Shown piece by piece: positions 53,362 through 63,224 of a DNA stretch of 64,000 nt (the first letter of the stretch is position 1; every line of letters begins with the position of its first letter). The DNA lies in NCBI RefSeq assembly GCF_000422785.1, contig NZ_KE383918.1, positions 279,748 to 343,747 of the forward strand. The letters run 5' to 3'. Made by a program: the position numbers and the translations under genes. The notes beneath the pieces were generated by a model, which was not told the DNA's origin, did no database searches, and was given only the letters and a program-made list of their open reading frames with translations. Origin of the DNA: Pseudovibrio exalbescens DSM 16456. Its GTDB lineage: Bacteria; Pseudomonadota; Alphaproteobacteria; Rhizobiales; Stappiaceae.

Positions 53362-55177
53362 TATTGCTCAACAGCCTGCGGGTGGCGCAGTACCGGTGGG
53401 GATCCACACCACGGATGCAGCGCGCAAGCGTTTGAAGGCCCGCTATGCCACCGAAACCCGCTTTAAGGCGTACGGTCTTGGGGCGATCCTGCTCGCGGCT
53501 CTGTTTCTGGTGCTGTTGCTGACCAGCATCATCAGTCAGGGTATCCCGGCCTTTTATTACAACTATCTTTCGCTGCCGCTGAACCTCACCCAGGAAAACG
53601 TGGATCCCGATAATCCGGGATCAGCCAGCTACAACTCCATCATTCGCGAGGCACTGTCCGAAACCGTGCCGTTCGCGACCAGTCGTAATGACCGCCGTAC
53701 CCTTTACGGGCTGGTGTCGTCCGGGGCAAACATCACATTGCGTGATCAGGTCCTGGAAGACCCCTCCCTGCTAGGCAAGACCGATAGTGTGCAGGTGCCG
53801 CTGTCCGACTTTGCGGACCTCTACGTGAAAGGTCTGGTCACGAAAATCGAAACGTTGAAGACCAGTGGCGCGGCTACTGTGTCCGCAACGGAAGGCACGA
53901 TTACTGTTTCTTCCGACAGCAATGATTTCGATTTCATTCGCGCACAGCTCAAGACCTACCTGGAAGCTGAACTCGCCAAGGTGCAGCGGGACCTGTCGCT
54001 GCGCGGAAGCTCCGAAGACAGCCTGAATGCCCGCATTGACGGTCTGCAAAACGAGATCGAAACCGCCGATCCGTTGGTACGCCAGCGCCTTGAAAGCGAA
54101 CTGTCGGCAACGCAGGACATGATGGGCCGTTTGCAGACCGCAATCGGTGCCATTGAAACGGAACTGGCTGGCCTTCAGGAACGTCTTGATACGCTGGAAC
54201 AACGACAGGTGCTCAGTCGTGAGTTGCCGTCCTTCCTGTTGAACATCAACGGTGGTACGGCCAAGGTTACGGCAATCGATGCGACGTCCGTGGAAGCTGA
54301 AGTGCTGGTGCCATTGGGTGCAGCAGGCACTGTGGCTGCCGGTGAGTGGACCATCGATGAGGTGGAAACACCGGAGGCGCTGCGCAAGTTCAACGACACG
54401 GAAATTGCCTATACCGACTACCTGTTGGATCAAGGCATCATTTCCACCAGCGTGAATTCGATCTTCTTCACTTCCGGGGCCAGCCGTGAGCCGGAAATGG
54501 CCGGTATCTGGGGTGCCGTGGTCGGGTCGTTCTGGACCATGCTGGTAACGCTGGCCTTGTCCTTCCCCATCGGGGTGGCTGCCGCGATCTATCTGGAAGA
54601 GTTCGCTCCCAAGAACCGTTGGACGCATCTGATCGAGGTAAACATCAACAACCTCGCTGCCGTGCCGTCCATCGTGTTCGGTCTGCTGGGTCTGGCCATG
54701 TTCCTCAACGTGTTCGGATTGCCACGTTCGGCGCCGGTCGTAGGGGGTATGGTGCTGGCGCTGATGACGTTGCCTACCATCATCATCGCCTCCCGTGCGG
54801 CATTGAAAGCCGTGCCGCCCTCAATTCGTGAAGCGGCACTGGGTGTGGGCGCGTCCCGCTTGCAGGCGGTGTTCCACCATGTGTTGCCACTGGCATTGCC
54901 AGGGATTTTCACCGGCACCATCATCGGCATGGCGCAGGCATTGGGTGAAACCGCACCTCTGCTCATGATCGGCATGGTGGCCTTCATTGTGGATGTGCCG
55001 GCAAGCCCGGTCGATCCGTCCACGGTGCTGCCGGTACAGATCTTCATGTGGGCCGACTTCCCGGAACCGGCGTTCCAGCAGAAGACGTCTGCCGCCATCA
55101 TGGTGCTGCTCGGGTTCCTGATTTCAATGAATGCAATCGCAATTGTTCTGCGTAAGCGCTTTGAGCGCCGCTGGTAA
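53354..55177 (+). CDS. pstA: Phosphate ABC transporter permease PstA with coiled-coil insertion
   Basis: 607 residues against about 300 in E. coli. One helix near residue 37-60, then ~320 residues probably in the periplasm, which start like the DUF3333 region of alphaproteobacterial PstA and continue into a heptad-rich coiled coil (about residues 204-290: [39 protein letters not shown]). The permease domain begins near residue 380 ([21 protein letters not shown]) with the EAA loop [20 protein letters not shown] 53354 overlaps the pstC stop. Complete, no frameshift. Confidence 0.92.
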   Translation: MTSIAQQPAGGAVPVGIHTTDAARKRLKARYATETRFKAYGLGAILLAALFLVLLLTSIISQGIPAFYYNYLSLPLNLTQENVDPDNPGSASYNSIIREALSETVPFATSRNDRRTLYGLVSSGANITLRDQVLEDPSLLGKTDSVQVPLSDFADLYVKGLVTKIETLKTSGAATVSATEGTITVSSDSNDFDFIRAQLKTYLEAELAKVQRDLSLRGSSEDSLNARIDGLQNEIETADPLVRQRLESELSATQDMMGRLQTAIGAIETELAGLQERLDTLEQRQVLSRELPSFLLNINGGTAKVTAIDATSVEAEVLVPLGAAGTVAAGEWTIDEVETPEALRKFNDTEIAYTDYLLDQGIISTSVNSIFFTSGASREPEMAGIWGAVVGSFWTMLVTLALSFPIGVAAAIYLEEFAPKNRWTHLIEVNINNLAAVPSIVFGLLGLAMFLNVFGLPRSAPVVGGMVLALMTLPTIIIASRAALKAVPPSIREAALGVGASRLQAVFHHVLPLALPGIFTGTIIGMAQALGETAPLLMIGMVAFIVDVPASPVDPSTVLPVQIFMWADFPEPAFQQKTSAAIMVLLGFLISMNAIAIVLRKRFERRW

Positions 55178-55194
55178 TAAGAAAGGCTGAAGCT

Positions 55195-56028
55195 ATGGCT
55201 ATGGAAATGACTGCCGGCACGGTTCAAACCCAGAATATGACGGGTGCTCTACCGCTTGCGGAAGATGGCGTGCCAATCAAGATGCAGGCCCAGAAGGTGA
55301 ATGTTCACTACGGCGAGAAACAGGCGCTTTATGGTGTCGATCTCGATGTGCGCAAGAATAACGTCACGGCGTTGATCGGCCCGTCCGGGTGCGGTAAGTC
55401 CACGTTTTTGCGTTGCCTGAACCGCATGAACGACACCATCGACATTTGCCGGGTGGGGGGCAACATCCTGCTCGACAACGAAGACATTTATGATCAGCGG
55501 ATTGACGTGGTGGAGTTGCGGGCCCGGGTCGGCATGGTGTTCCAGAAACCGAACCCGTTCCCGAAATCCATCTTCGAGAACGTCGCCTACGGTCCGCGCA
55601 TCCATGGCCTGGCCCAGTCCAAGGCCGAGCTGGATGAGATCGTGGCGACCAGCCTGCAAAAGGCCGGTCTGTTTGAAGAAGTGAAGGATCGTCTGGACGA
55701 ACCCGGCACCGGCTTGTCCGGTGGGCAGCAGCAGCGCTTGTGCATTGCGCGCGCCATTGCGGTGTCTCCGGAAGTGATCCTCATGGATGAACCGTGTTCG
55801 GCACTCGACCCCATCGCCACGGCGAAGGTGGAGGAGCTGATTGATGAACTGCGGGAGAACTACACGATCGTGATCGTGACCCACTCCATGCAGCAGGCCG
55901 CTCGTGTGTCCCAGCGCACCGCGTTTTTCCATCTCGGGTATCTGGTTGAAGAAGGCAAAACCAATGACATCTTCACAAACCCGAAAGATCAACGCACGCA
56001 GGATTACATTACCGGTCGTTTCGGCTAG
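55195..56028 (+). CDS. pstB: Phosphate ABC transporter ATPase PstB
   Basis: 277 residues. Walker [10 protein letters not shown] (about residues 63-71), Q-loop [18 protein letters not shown], signature [16 protein letters not shown], Walker [14 protein letters not shown] and the switch His in [13 protein letters not shown] short N-terminal extension of ~25 residues precedes the usual start. Powers Pi import by PstCA and passes the phosphate signal to PhoU/PhoR. Confidence 0.97.
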   Translation: MAMEMTAGTVQTQNMTGALPLAEDGVPIKMQAQKVNVHYGEKQALYGVDLDVRKNNVTALIGPSGCGKSTFLRCLNRMNDTIDICRVGGNILLDNEDIYDQRIDVVELRARVGMVFQKPNPFPKSIFENVAYGPRIHGLAQSKAELDEIVATSLQKAGLFEEVKDRLDEPGTGLSGGQQQRLCIARAIAVSPEVILMDEPCSALDPIATAKVEELIDELRENYTIVIVTHSMQQAARVSQRTAFFHLGYLVEEGKTNDIFTNPKDQRTQDYITGRFG

Positions 56029-56067
56029 CATTACGGGTTCATACGCGACATTAGATAGGTAAACAAA

Positions 56068-56769
56068 ATGAGCGACCATATCGTTTCCTCTTTCAATGAG
56101 GACCTGAAGGATCTGGCCAGTCGCATTGTCGAAATGGGAGGTCTGGCCGAGACATTGGTCAGCGATGCTGTGCAGGCTTTGCTTCGCAAGGATTCCGGAC
56201 TGGCGGAACGCACCATTGAGGCCGATCGCCGTCTGGACGAAATGCAGACCCAGCTGGAGGAGCGCTGCATTCTGGTGATTGCCCGTCGTCAGCCGGTTGC
56301 TCGCGACCTGCGCGAAATCTTTGCTGCGCTGCGCATCTCAAATGATCTGGAACGCGTTGGCGACATGGCCAAGAACATTTCCAAGCGCGCTCAGGCCATC
56401 GAAGGCAATTTCAATTCCAAACAGCTGGCACTTGGTGTGGAGCATATGGCTGAACTGGCCATGGAACAGCTCAAGGCCGTTCTGGATGCCTACACGACGG
56501 GCGATCTGGAGGCTGTCGAGCAGGTACATGCCCGCGACAAGCAGATCGACGCCCTGTACACCTCGCTGTTCCGCCAGCTGTTGACCTACATGATGGAAGA
56601 TCCGCGCAACATCACCATGTGCGCGCATCTGCTGTTCTGCGCAAAGAACATAGAGCGTATCGGCGATCACGCGACCAACATTGCGGAGAACATTTACTAC
56701 ATGGTCTCAGGGGACCATCTGCCGATTGATCGTCCCAAGAAGGACGAAACCGACGTAGACCTTCCCTGA
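56068..56769 (+). CDS. phoU: Phosphate signalling regulator PhoU
   Basis: 233 residues built of two PhoU helical bundles with the repeated E/D-xxx-D motifs: FNEDLKDLASRIVEMGGLAETLVSDAV and RISNDLERVGDMAKNIS, then HARDKQIDALYTSLFRQL and CAKNIERIGDHATNIAENI. Connects PstSCAB with PhoR, keeping the regulon off when phosphate is plentiful. 39 bp after pstB. Confidence 0.95.
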   Translation: MSDHIVSSFNEDLKDLASRIVEMGGLAETLVSDAVQALLRKDSGLAERTIEADRRLDEMQTQLEERCILVIARRQPVARDLREIFAALRISNDLERVGDMAKNISKRAQAIEGNFNSKQLALGVEHMAELAMEQLKAVLDAYTTGDLEAVEQVHARDKQIDALYTSLFRQLLTYMMEDPRNITMCAHLLFCAKNIERIGDHATNIAENIYYMVSGDHLPIDRPKKDETDVDLP

Positions 56770-56801
56770 CCCCGTGTTCACTGTGAAAGAGACTGACTGG
56801 A

Positions 56802-57497
56802 ATGCCTGAAATTCTGATCGTGGAAGATGAAGAACCACTAAGCCTTCTTCTGCGTTACAACTTGGAAGCTGAAGGGTATAAAGTTGACGTTTGCGACCGT
56901 GGGGATGAAGCGGAGCTGAGGCTGCAAGAAAGTCAACCGGACCTGTTGCTGCTTGACTGGATGTTGCCGGGCCTGTCCGGCATTGAGCTGTGCCGCCGCC
57001 TTCGCGCCCGCCCGGAAACGGAACGCATGCCGATCATCATGCTTACCGCACGCGGTGAGGAGTCTGAACGGGTGCGCGGTCTCGCAACCGGTGCCGACGA
57101 CTATGTGGTCAAACCGTTTTCCATTCCGGAACTGATGGCACGGGTTCGTGCCATCTTGCGACGGACCAAGCCGGAAAGTGTCTCCACACTGTTGAGAGCA
57201 GGGGACATCGAACTGGACCGGGAAACGCACCGCGTTCACCGCACTGGCAAGGAAATCCATCTGGGCCCGACCGAGTTCCGGCTTCTGGAATTCCTGATGT
57301 CGTCGCCGGGCCGCGTATATTCCCGCGAACAGCTGCTTGACGGAGTTTGGGGGCACGATGTGTACGTGGATGAGCGCACCGTCGATGTTCACGTGGGCCG
57401 CCTGCGCAAAGCCATCAACAAGGGCCGAATGAAGGACCCAATCCGTACCGTCCGCGGTGCCGGGTATGCCTTCAACGACCAGTTTCTGGTCAGTTGA
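56802..57497 (+). CDS. phoB: Phosphate regulon response regulator PhoB
   Basis: 231 residues. Receiver domain with acidic pocket IVEDEE, phosphoacceptor Asp at residue 52 (LLLDWMLPG), switch Thr in MLTARGEE and Lys in DDYVVKPFS. C-terminal winged helix of the OmpR type: HLGPTEFRLLEFLMSSPGRVYSREQLLDGVWG and VDVHVGRLRKAINKG. 32 bp after phoU. Expected to bind the repeats before pstS and btaA. Confidence 0.96.
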   Translation: MPEILIVEDEEPLSLLLRYNLEAEGYKVDVCDRGDEAELRLQESQPDLLLLDWMLPGLSGIELCRRLRARPETERMPIIMLTARGEESERVRGLATGADDYVVKPFSIPELMARVRAILRRTKPESVSTLLRAGDIELDRETHRVHRTGKEIHLGPTEFRLLEFLMSSPGRVYSREQLLDGVWGHDVYVDERTVDVHVGRLRKAINKGRMKDPIRTVRGAGYAFNDQFLVS

Positions 57498-57569
57498 GTG
57501 CAGCCAGCTCCTGTGGGCGGGCTTTGCTGGCTGAACCCGCAGAGAAACGCGAGCGCGAAGTTACTGACG

Positions 57570-57598
57570 AAAACCCCGCCACATCGTGGCGGGGTTTT
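57570..57598. terminator. Terminator after phoB
   Basis: AAAACCCCGCCAC - ATC - GTGGCGGGGTTTT, 13-bp perfect stem with A/T flanks; ends the pho operon and may also stop the convergent EamA transcript. Confidence 0.92.
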
Positions 57599-57682
57599 GC
57601 GTTCGATGGATCTCTTATGGCCGTTGCAAGCATGGCGGATTGCTTCACCCGCCAGTTCAAACTCGTGCCGAATGCCATGCGC

Positions 57683-58645
57683 CTAATGTCGCTGCATCCC
57701 GGCCTCTGTCTTTGTCGTCAGGCGACGTTTTTCCAGATACGACCGGGTTGCCTGCAACAAGATGGCAAGGCCAATAATGATCACGCCGACAATCTTGTTT
57801 GTCGTTATCTCCTCGCCAAAAACAAACCGCCCAAGAAGAATGCCGAACACCGGGGTAAGGATGAAGAAACCGCTTGCCGTGTTCGCCGGTAGCTTTTCCA
57901 GTATCTTGAACCAGATGAGGGTTCCAACAATGCTGCCGATCACGGCGAGAAACCCGATATAGGGTGCCGCATGCCATATACCTGGCAGCGTGGGAAGCGG
58001 TTCGCTCACCACGGCCAATCCGCTGACCAAGAGACCGGAACTCAGGAACTGCAGGGCACAAATGGGCAGCAGGGTTGTTGGGTTGATAAGCGGTTTCACA
58101 ATCACGTTGCCACAGGCCAACATCAAGACTGAGGCAAACAGGATGGCGGACGGGAGAATGAAGTCTGGCTCAATTGCCAGAAAATCGCTGCCGGACATCA
58201 AGGTGACCGCTACCCCTGTCATGCTGAGGATGAACGAAACCACGGTGATGGCCCGAACCTGTTCATGCAGTATGAAAAAGGCAAAGGGAACGGTCGCAAG
58301 TGGCAGCGAGGACACCACGATATTGACCAGAGAGGTCGGCAGATGGAGTAGCGACCAATAGCTTGCAGTCAGGTAACCAGCCTGGGATAAAAGCCCCGCC
58401 AGCAGGACGCGCCGCATTTGAGAGCGGTTCAGTCCGCGAAAGAAGGCGTAGAGGCGCGGGTGGATCAAGACGCTCAACAAGATGCCCGCCAGCAGCAGCC
58501 GCCCGGAGGCAAGGCTCGCCGGCCCCAAATCCGCAAGAGCGGCCTTGGTGGCCACAAAAGACAGGCTCCAGATGGCTGCAAACAGAACGCCCAAGAGTAC
58601 AATGGTAACTTGGGCGTGTCCGGAGTGAAGGAGGCGCGTGCTCAT
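57683..58645 (-). CDS. EamA/DMT-family metabolite exporter
   Basis: 320 residues with ten predicted helices in two EamA repeats: LFAAIWSLSFVATKAALADLGPASLASGRLLLAG in the first, ICALQFLSSGLL..GSIVGTLIWFKILEKLPANTASGFFILTPVFGILLG in the second. Exporters of this superfamily move amino acids, nucleotides or other small molecules outward; substrate unknown. Its ATG overlaps the stop of the FlK-like thioesterase by 4 bp (ATGA), so the two are coupled. Confidence 0.88.
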   Translation of the reverse strand: MSTRLLHSGHAQVTIVLLGVLFAAIWSLSFVATKAALADLGPASLASGRLLLAGILLSVLIHPRLYAFFRGLNRSQMRRVLLAGLLSQAGYLTASYWSLLHLPTSLVNIVVSSLPLATVPFAFFILHEQVRAITVVSFILSMTGVAVTLMSGSDFLAIEPDFILPSAILFASVLMLACGNVIVKPLINPTTLLPICALQFLSSGLLVSGLAVVSEPLPTLPGIWHAAPYIGFLAVIGSIVGTLIWFKILEKLPANTASGFFILTPVFGILLGRFVFGEEITTNKIVGVIIIGLAILLQATRSYLEKRRLTTKTEAGMQRH

Positions 58646-59079
58646 GCCGCGCTTCGCTCAAGAGTTTGTTTTTTCTTGTCCACCCTTGCAAGAAACCGGT
58701 CGGTCTGAATGACGTGACGCCCGTGACGGCCTTCGGCAATGACTTCCAACTCGTCCCGCGCAACGACCTCCCAGAAAACATTGTTGCTGTTTCTAATTTC
58801 GACGCAGCGCGCCGTAACGGTTACTTTCATGCCGGGAGGCGTGGGCGCGCAGTGGCTTGTGCTTATGAAGGTCCCCAGGCTTCCCTCTCCCTCATCGAGA
58901 TGGGGATGGAGGGCCTCAATGCAGCACCACTCCAACAAGCCAACCATGAAGCCCGTGGCAAACACCTCGGGCATCTTCCGATACTCTTCGGACTCTGGGT
59001 ACAAGTTGGGAACGGTCTTGTTCGCATCAACGACGTACTCAAAAGTAAACTCATCTCCGATCTTGAGTGTGTCACGCAT
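58642..59079 (-). CDS. FlK-like hotdog thioesterase
   Basis: 145-residue single hotdog protein. The catalytic residues of fluoroacetyl-CoA thioesterase FlK (Thr42, Glu50, His76) occur at exactly these numbers: MPEVFATGFMVGLLEWCC supplies T42 and E50, STSHCAP supplies H76, and Gly69 is also kept. Other FlK-like proteins share them, so acyl-CoA hydrolysis is likely but fluoroacetyl-CoA specificity is not shown. Start ATG overlaps the stop of the dehydrogenase-like gene (TAATG), the end overlaps the exporter gene. Three-gene coupled operon. Confidence 0.82.
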   Translation of the reverse strand: MRDTLKIGDEFTFEYVVDANKTVPNLYPESEEYRKMPEVFATGFMVGLLEWCCIEALHPHLDEGEGSLGTFISTSHCAPTPPGMKVTVTARCVEIRNSNNVFWEVVARDELEVIAEGRHGRHVIQTDRFLARVDKKKQTLERSAA

Positions 59080-60287
59080 TATGCTGCCCCTCTTTGCAAC
59101 GTGTTGTCCTGAACTTGGTGATGTTTGGGTGAAAAGATGTCGTCCATGATGCGCTTTTTCTGCACATCACCGGTGCCCGACGGCGGGCGTGTCATCATCG
59201 CGTCAAGGCTGAGCTGCGCGATTTCAAACTCTTGCAGTCCTGCTCTGGCGCCAAATACCTCCGAGGCACTGGTCGCTGATCTGCACGCATACTCACCACT
59301 CAAATATTTGGCCAGGGAGAGGGGGCGATAAGCGTTATCGCCAATACTCATCTTGTGAGCTGCCTCATAGGCCACATGTCGACTTTGCTCATACTGGGTG
59401 TAAATCTCGAACAGTTTTGACCGGACATCCGGCAGGTCCGAGATGGGCTTGCCATAGAGTTGACGTTCCATGGCGAAGGTGTAGGCCAGATCAAGGATCC
59501 GATGGTGGATCCCAAGAGCGAGGCCGGTGAGGCTGGGACGGCCATGGTGACCAATGACATAGTATGCCATGCGCAAGCCATCACCCAAGGTCCCCAGAAT
59601 GTTTTCCTCGGGAACGAACACATTGTTCAACTTGAGTTTTCCTAGCGGGAAGGATTTCAAGCCCGTTTGATTGTGTGGCTCGGAGTTATCGATACCCGAC
59701 TGATTGCCATCAACAATGAAACCGCTGATCTGGCGCTCATCTTTCGCCCTTGCATAGACGACGTGCAGATTGGAAATGCCACAATTGCCGATGAACCACT
59801 TTTCTCCGTTGAGGATCACCCCACCTTTCCTGTGCTCATAGGTGGTTGACATCCCAAGTACGTGAGATCCTGAGTGTTCCTCGGTGATGGCGATCGTACA
59901 TATGCGCTCACCGCTCGCCAGCGATGGGAGCCAAGCGCGTTTTTGGGCTTCCGAACCGAACTCGATGATGCTGCCGGTGCCAAGCTGGGCAATTTGAAGT
60001 ATGGCCCCCAAATCCGGGCATTCGCGAGCCAGGTACTCAACGTTCATGACGCGGTGAAGGCAATCAAGACCAAGGCCCCCGTACTGTTTCTCGATGAGCA
60101 TTCCAAGCCAACCGGTTGACTTCAAGCTGTCCAGGAGCTGTGAAGGCATTTTCGCCGCTGTTCTGACCTGCGCGCTATGAGGGCGGACAACGCGCTCACA
60201 AAAATCAATGGTTTGTTCTTTCAGTGGCTCGCAACGGTTGCTGACAGATAAGTCCTGAAGTGGAGCGTACTTTATATTGGTCAACAT
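59079..60287 (-). CDS. Acyl-CoA dehydrogenase-fold flavoprotein, catalytic Glu not visible
   Basis: 402 residues, three-part ACAD fold: KEQTIDFCERVVRPHSAQV N-terminal helices, IAITEEHSGSHVLGMSTTYE (FAD/substrate beta domain), GEKWFIGNCG, then RHGRP-type C-terminal helices ending SGTGDVQKKRIM. In the usual YEGT motif Glu is replaced by Ser (PPSGTGDVQ), and the alternative Glu of IVD/LCAD-type enzymes aligns with Gly (HHGRPSL). It may be a non-dehydrogenase member such as an FkbI/monooxygenase-like enzyme. ATG 60287 has AGGAT upstream; a longer frame is open. First gene of the ACAD/FlK/EamA operon. Confidence 0.8.
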   Translation of the reverse strand: MLTNIKYAPLQDLSVSNRCEPLKEQTIDFCERVVRPHSAQVRTAAKMPSQLLDSLKSTGWLGMLIEKQYGGLGLDCLHRVMNVEYLARECPDLGAILQIAQLGTGSIIEFGSEAQKRAWLPSLASGERICTIAITEEHSGSHVLGMSTTYEHRKGGVILNGEKWFIGNCGISNLHVVYARAKDERQISGFIVDGNQSGIDNSEPHNQTGLKSFPLGKLKLNNVFVPEENILGTLGDGLRMAYYVIGHHGRPSLTGLALGIHHRILDLAYTFAMERQLYGKPISDLPDVRSKLFEIYTQYEQSRHVAYEAAHKMSIGDNAYRPLSLAKYLSGEYACRSATSASEVFGARAGLQEFEIAQLSLDAMMTRPPSGTGDVQKKRIMDDIFSPKHHQVQDNTLQRGAA

Positions 60288-60715
60288 GGGTGATCCTGTA
60301 ACTATAAGGTTGCGCTGGACGTTTCCGTGCGGCTCATCAGTTTCAAAACATGATTTACTTGTTTTTACGTAGAAAACTCTAGGTTTACTTTGAGGGTGTT
60401 GCAATTAAACCAAAGGTTCATTTTCGCAAATACAGAGGAAATATTTTAATCTAACTAGATTTTTCGGCTCTATTGATAATGTTTTGGGAATGTTGTTTTT
60501 TTGCCGGCACAGTTCACTGGTTAAACGATACAATCAATAATCGTTAGATGAGAAAAACAGAGGCTGCCGTTGGCCGTCAAATAGACGGCTGGTTTACAAG
60601 CGGATGGTGGGTGACGGCGCTGACCATCCTGCGGCGCTGACGGCGAAGCTCTCAATCGGGCAACAAAAAAGCCGCCTCGAGGGGCGGCTTCTTGGTATCT
60701 CCATGTGGTTGGAGA
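60288..60715. other. AT-rich intergenic region upstream of the ACAD/FlK/EamA operon
   Basis: 428 bp, clearly AT-richer than flanking genes (60360-60545). Small stem GCCGTC/GACGGC at 60573-60589. The gcrA terminator lies at 60665-60690. No gene recognised. Confidence 0.5.
60665..60690 (-). terminator. Terminator after gcrA
   Basis: On the minus strand AAGCCGCC - 6-base loop - GGCGGCTT followed by a T run; 8-bp stem, 26 bases after the gcrA stop. Confidence 0.88.
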
Positions 60716-61318
60716 TCAGGCGGTCTTGCGTTCCTTGCGGCGGTCATTGACCGGCTGGTAGGCAATGGTGCGATGATATTCGCAGTAAGGGGAGGCGGCA
60801 TCGCAGGACCGACCGCAGAAATAAAAGTCTTCGTCGTTCGGGTCACCAATGGGCCATTTGCAGGTGCGTTCGGTCAGCGTCAGAATTGAAGCGCGCTGGG
60901 ACACGGGCACTGCAACTTCTGGCGCGGCAACAGGTGTCAGGTCCCCCACGATATCGTCTTCTTCAGGCGTTATCTTTAGCGCGTTGGCACCGGACACAAC
61001 TGTTTGTGTTGTCCGCTGAGTGGTTTGAGCGGCTGTCTTTGCAGTTGCATTCATCTGTGTTTCGGCAACCGGCGCGCTATCGGCCACCGCTGCAGCCACC
61101 TTGGCTGGCGCGGTTTCCGCCGCCGGAGCCGAAGTAGCGCGGCGCGGTTTGGCAGCAGCGCCTGAGGTTTTCGTCCGACCTGAAAGGCCAAGACGGTGAA
61201 CTTTACCGATGACAGCGTTTCTGGTGACGTTACCGAGCTCCGATGCGATCTGGCTTGCGCTCAACCCCTCTGCCCAGAGCTTGGTTAGGAGTTCAACGCG
61301 TTCTGTCGTCCAGCTCAT
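60716..61318 (-). CDS. gcrA: Cell-cycle regulator GcrA
   Basis: 200 residues from ATG 61318, where homologues start: MSWTTERVELLTKLWAEGLS then ASQIASELG, NAVIGKVHRLGL, the GcrA HTH domain. C-terminal zinc-like patch CKWPIGDPNDEDFYFCGRSC and SPYCEYHRTIAYQP, the RNA-polymerase sigma-70-binding part. The middle (about residues 55-140) is Ala/Pro-rich and variable. GcrA activates promoters carrying CcrM-methylated GANTC in alphaproteobacteria. argD lies divergent 720 bp away, as often seen. Confidence 0.95.
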   Translation of the reverse strand: MSWTTERVELLTKLWAEGLSASQIASELGNVTRNAVIGKVHRLGLSGRTKTSGAAAKPRRATSAPAAETAPAKVAAAVADSAPVAETQMNATAKTAAQTTQRTTQTVVSGANALKITPEEDDIVGDLTPVAAPEVAVPVSQRASILTLTERTCKWPIGDPNDEDFYFCGRSCDAASPYCEYHRTIAYQPVNDRRKERKTA

Positions 61319-62039
61319 GAAAAGGCCCCCGTCTTCCTTTTGGTCTCTTGCCACGCAAGAATGATTAGTGCCCGTATTTTGTCCATCGGCCCACACCCCG
61401 GGCGCAATGTCTGCAGCAACGGTATATACGAGATGATGTATTGCTATGGGCGGACAATACTATATGCCGACTTGGCTGAGCAAGAAGGCCTCCCGATTGA
61501 AGTGGGGATGACCCTTCTTTTCCCCAGAATAGCCCCGGTTTGGAGGCCCGTTTCCGGTGTGTCCTGCTGCGGTTTCATATGCCCATGCAACAGGACTTGT
61601 GCAGCCCCGGATCGGTTCATCATCCGGGCCAGCCTTGCCGTCTCATCCAGCGCTGAGACCCTTAAACATTATCAGCGTGAACGTCAAACAAAAGCGGCAA
61701 TTCCGCCTTTCTTGTCCTTTGCACAGGCCAGATACGCACTTAAAACTCTGTTCTGTGCAGAACTTGGGGGACACTTTAAAAACAGAGGCTTTTCCCCTTG
61801 GCTTCTGGGCTCAAGCGTGAGTGGCGCTCCTCGCGATAAAGCTACAAGGGCCTGAAATTCAAAGTGCTCATTCCGGCGGAACATGACCTCATTCAATTGA
61901 CAAGGTCGCAGGGCTCGGGTTTAACCGTACCTTCATGACAAAAGGTCGCCACCATGGGGCGATTTTTCCATTCACATTTCCAATCGGGACGTGTTTTCTA
62001 CGTACATTACCGAAGCCTAGTCGAACCAAGGAGTTTCAA
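61319..62039. other. Intergenic region between gcrA and argD
   Basis: About 720 bp. Frames on either strand are short and unconvincing. At 61854-61902 the plus strand reads [16 protein letters not shown], resembling the last residues of the PhoR-type kinase in this window, with no upstream reading frame, so perhaps a gene remnant. A weak stem TCGCC/GGCGA followed by Ts lies at 61946-61967, before argD. Confidence 0.4.
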
Positions 62040-63224
62040 ATGTCGACTTCGTCGCTCTTTCAGACCTACGCACGCGCGGACATCCAGTTCGAGCGCGGTG
62101 AGGGCGTCTGGCTAATCGCGACGAATGGCCGACGATACATGGACTGCGCCTCGGGCATTGCCGTGAGCGGCCTTGGCCATTCGCATCCCAAGCTTGTGGA
62201 GGCGTTGCAGGAGCAGGCCGGCAAGCTGTGGCATGTATCCAACCTGTACAAGGTACCGGCTCAGGAGGAGCTGGGGCAGCTTCTGGTGAACAACACGTTT
62301 GCTGACCGTGTGTTCTTTTGTAACTCGGGCACCGAAGCCATAGAAGGCGCGCTGAAAACCATGCGCCGCTATCACTATGCCAACGGTCACCCGGAAAAGA
62401 CCCGCGTCATCACGTTTGAAGGCGCCTTCCATGGCCGCACCATGACCGCACTGGCAGCAGGTGGGCAACAAAAGTATCTGGAAGGCTTTGGCCCGGCCCC
62501 GCAAGGGTTCGATCAGGTGCCACTGGGGGATCTGGAGGCTGTCAAGGCAGCAATCACCGATGAAACCGCAGGGATGTTGATTGAGCCCGTACAGGGCGAA
62601 GGGGGCATTCGGCCGGTTGACCCGGCGTTCTTGCGCGCTTTGCGCGAGCTGTGTGACGAGCACGGCCTGCTACTCATGCTCGATGAGATCCAGTGCGGTG
62701 TCGGGCGGACAGGCAAGTTGTTCGCCTATGAATGGGCGGGCATCACGCCGGACCTGATGGCCATCGCCAAGGGTATTGGTGGCGGGTTCCCCGTTGGGGC
62801 GTTTTTGGCAACCGAAGAGGTTGCGCAGGTCATGCAGCCAGGCACCCATGGCACCACCTACGGCGGCAATCTGTTGGCCATGGCTGTGGGCAGGGCCGTT
62901 ATGGAAACGTTGATGGAGCCGGGCTTTCTGGAGAGCGTGCAGAGGAAAAGCCTTCTGCTGAAGCAAAGCCTTGCCGAAGTGGTGGATACCCACCCGGAGG
63001 TATTTGAAGAGGTGCGCGGGTCCGGTCTGATGCTGGGGCTGAAATGCAAGCTGGAGGCTCCAAAGGTGCTCAAGGCGATGCGCGATGCCGAGCTTCTGCC
63101 TGTACCGGCCGGAGACAATGTGCTGCGCATCATGCCACCCATGATTATCAGCGAGGACGAGATCAAGATCCTCACGCAAAAGATCGCCGAAGCGGCAAAA
63201 GCACTGGAAACAGAAGCGGCGTAA
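62040..63224 (+). CDS. argD: Acetylornithine/succinyldiaminopimelate aminotransferase
   Basis: 394 residues from ATG 62040 with AAGGAG six bases upstream. Class III PLP aminotransferase: [50 protein letters not shown], the [16 protein letters not shown] segment and the PLP lysine in [17 protein letters not shown]. Converts N-acetylglutamate semialdehyde to N-acetylornithine in arginine synthesis. In related genomes argF commonly follows; here it does not. Confidence 0.94.
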   Translation: MSTSSLFQTYARADIQFERGEGVWLIATNGRRYMDCASGIAVSGLGHSHPKLVEALQEQAGKLWHVSNLYKVPAQEELGQLLVNNTFADRVFFCNSGTEAIEGALKTMRRYHYANGHPEKTRVITFEGAFHGRTMTALAAGGQQKYLEGFGPAPQGFDQVPLGDLEAVKAAITDETAGMLIEPVQGEGGIRPVDPAFLRALRELCDEHGLLLMLDEIQCGVGRTGKLFAYEWAGITPDLMAIAKGIGGGFPVGAFLATEEVAQVMQPGTHGTTYGGNLLAMAVGRAVMETLMEPGFLESVQRKSLLLKQSLAEVVDTHPEVFEEVRGSGLMLGLKCKLEAPKVLKAMRDAELLPVPAGDNVLRIMPPMIISEDEIKILTQKIAEAAKALETEAA

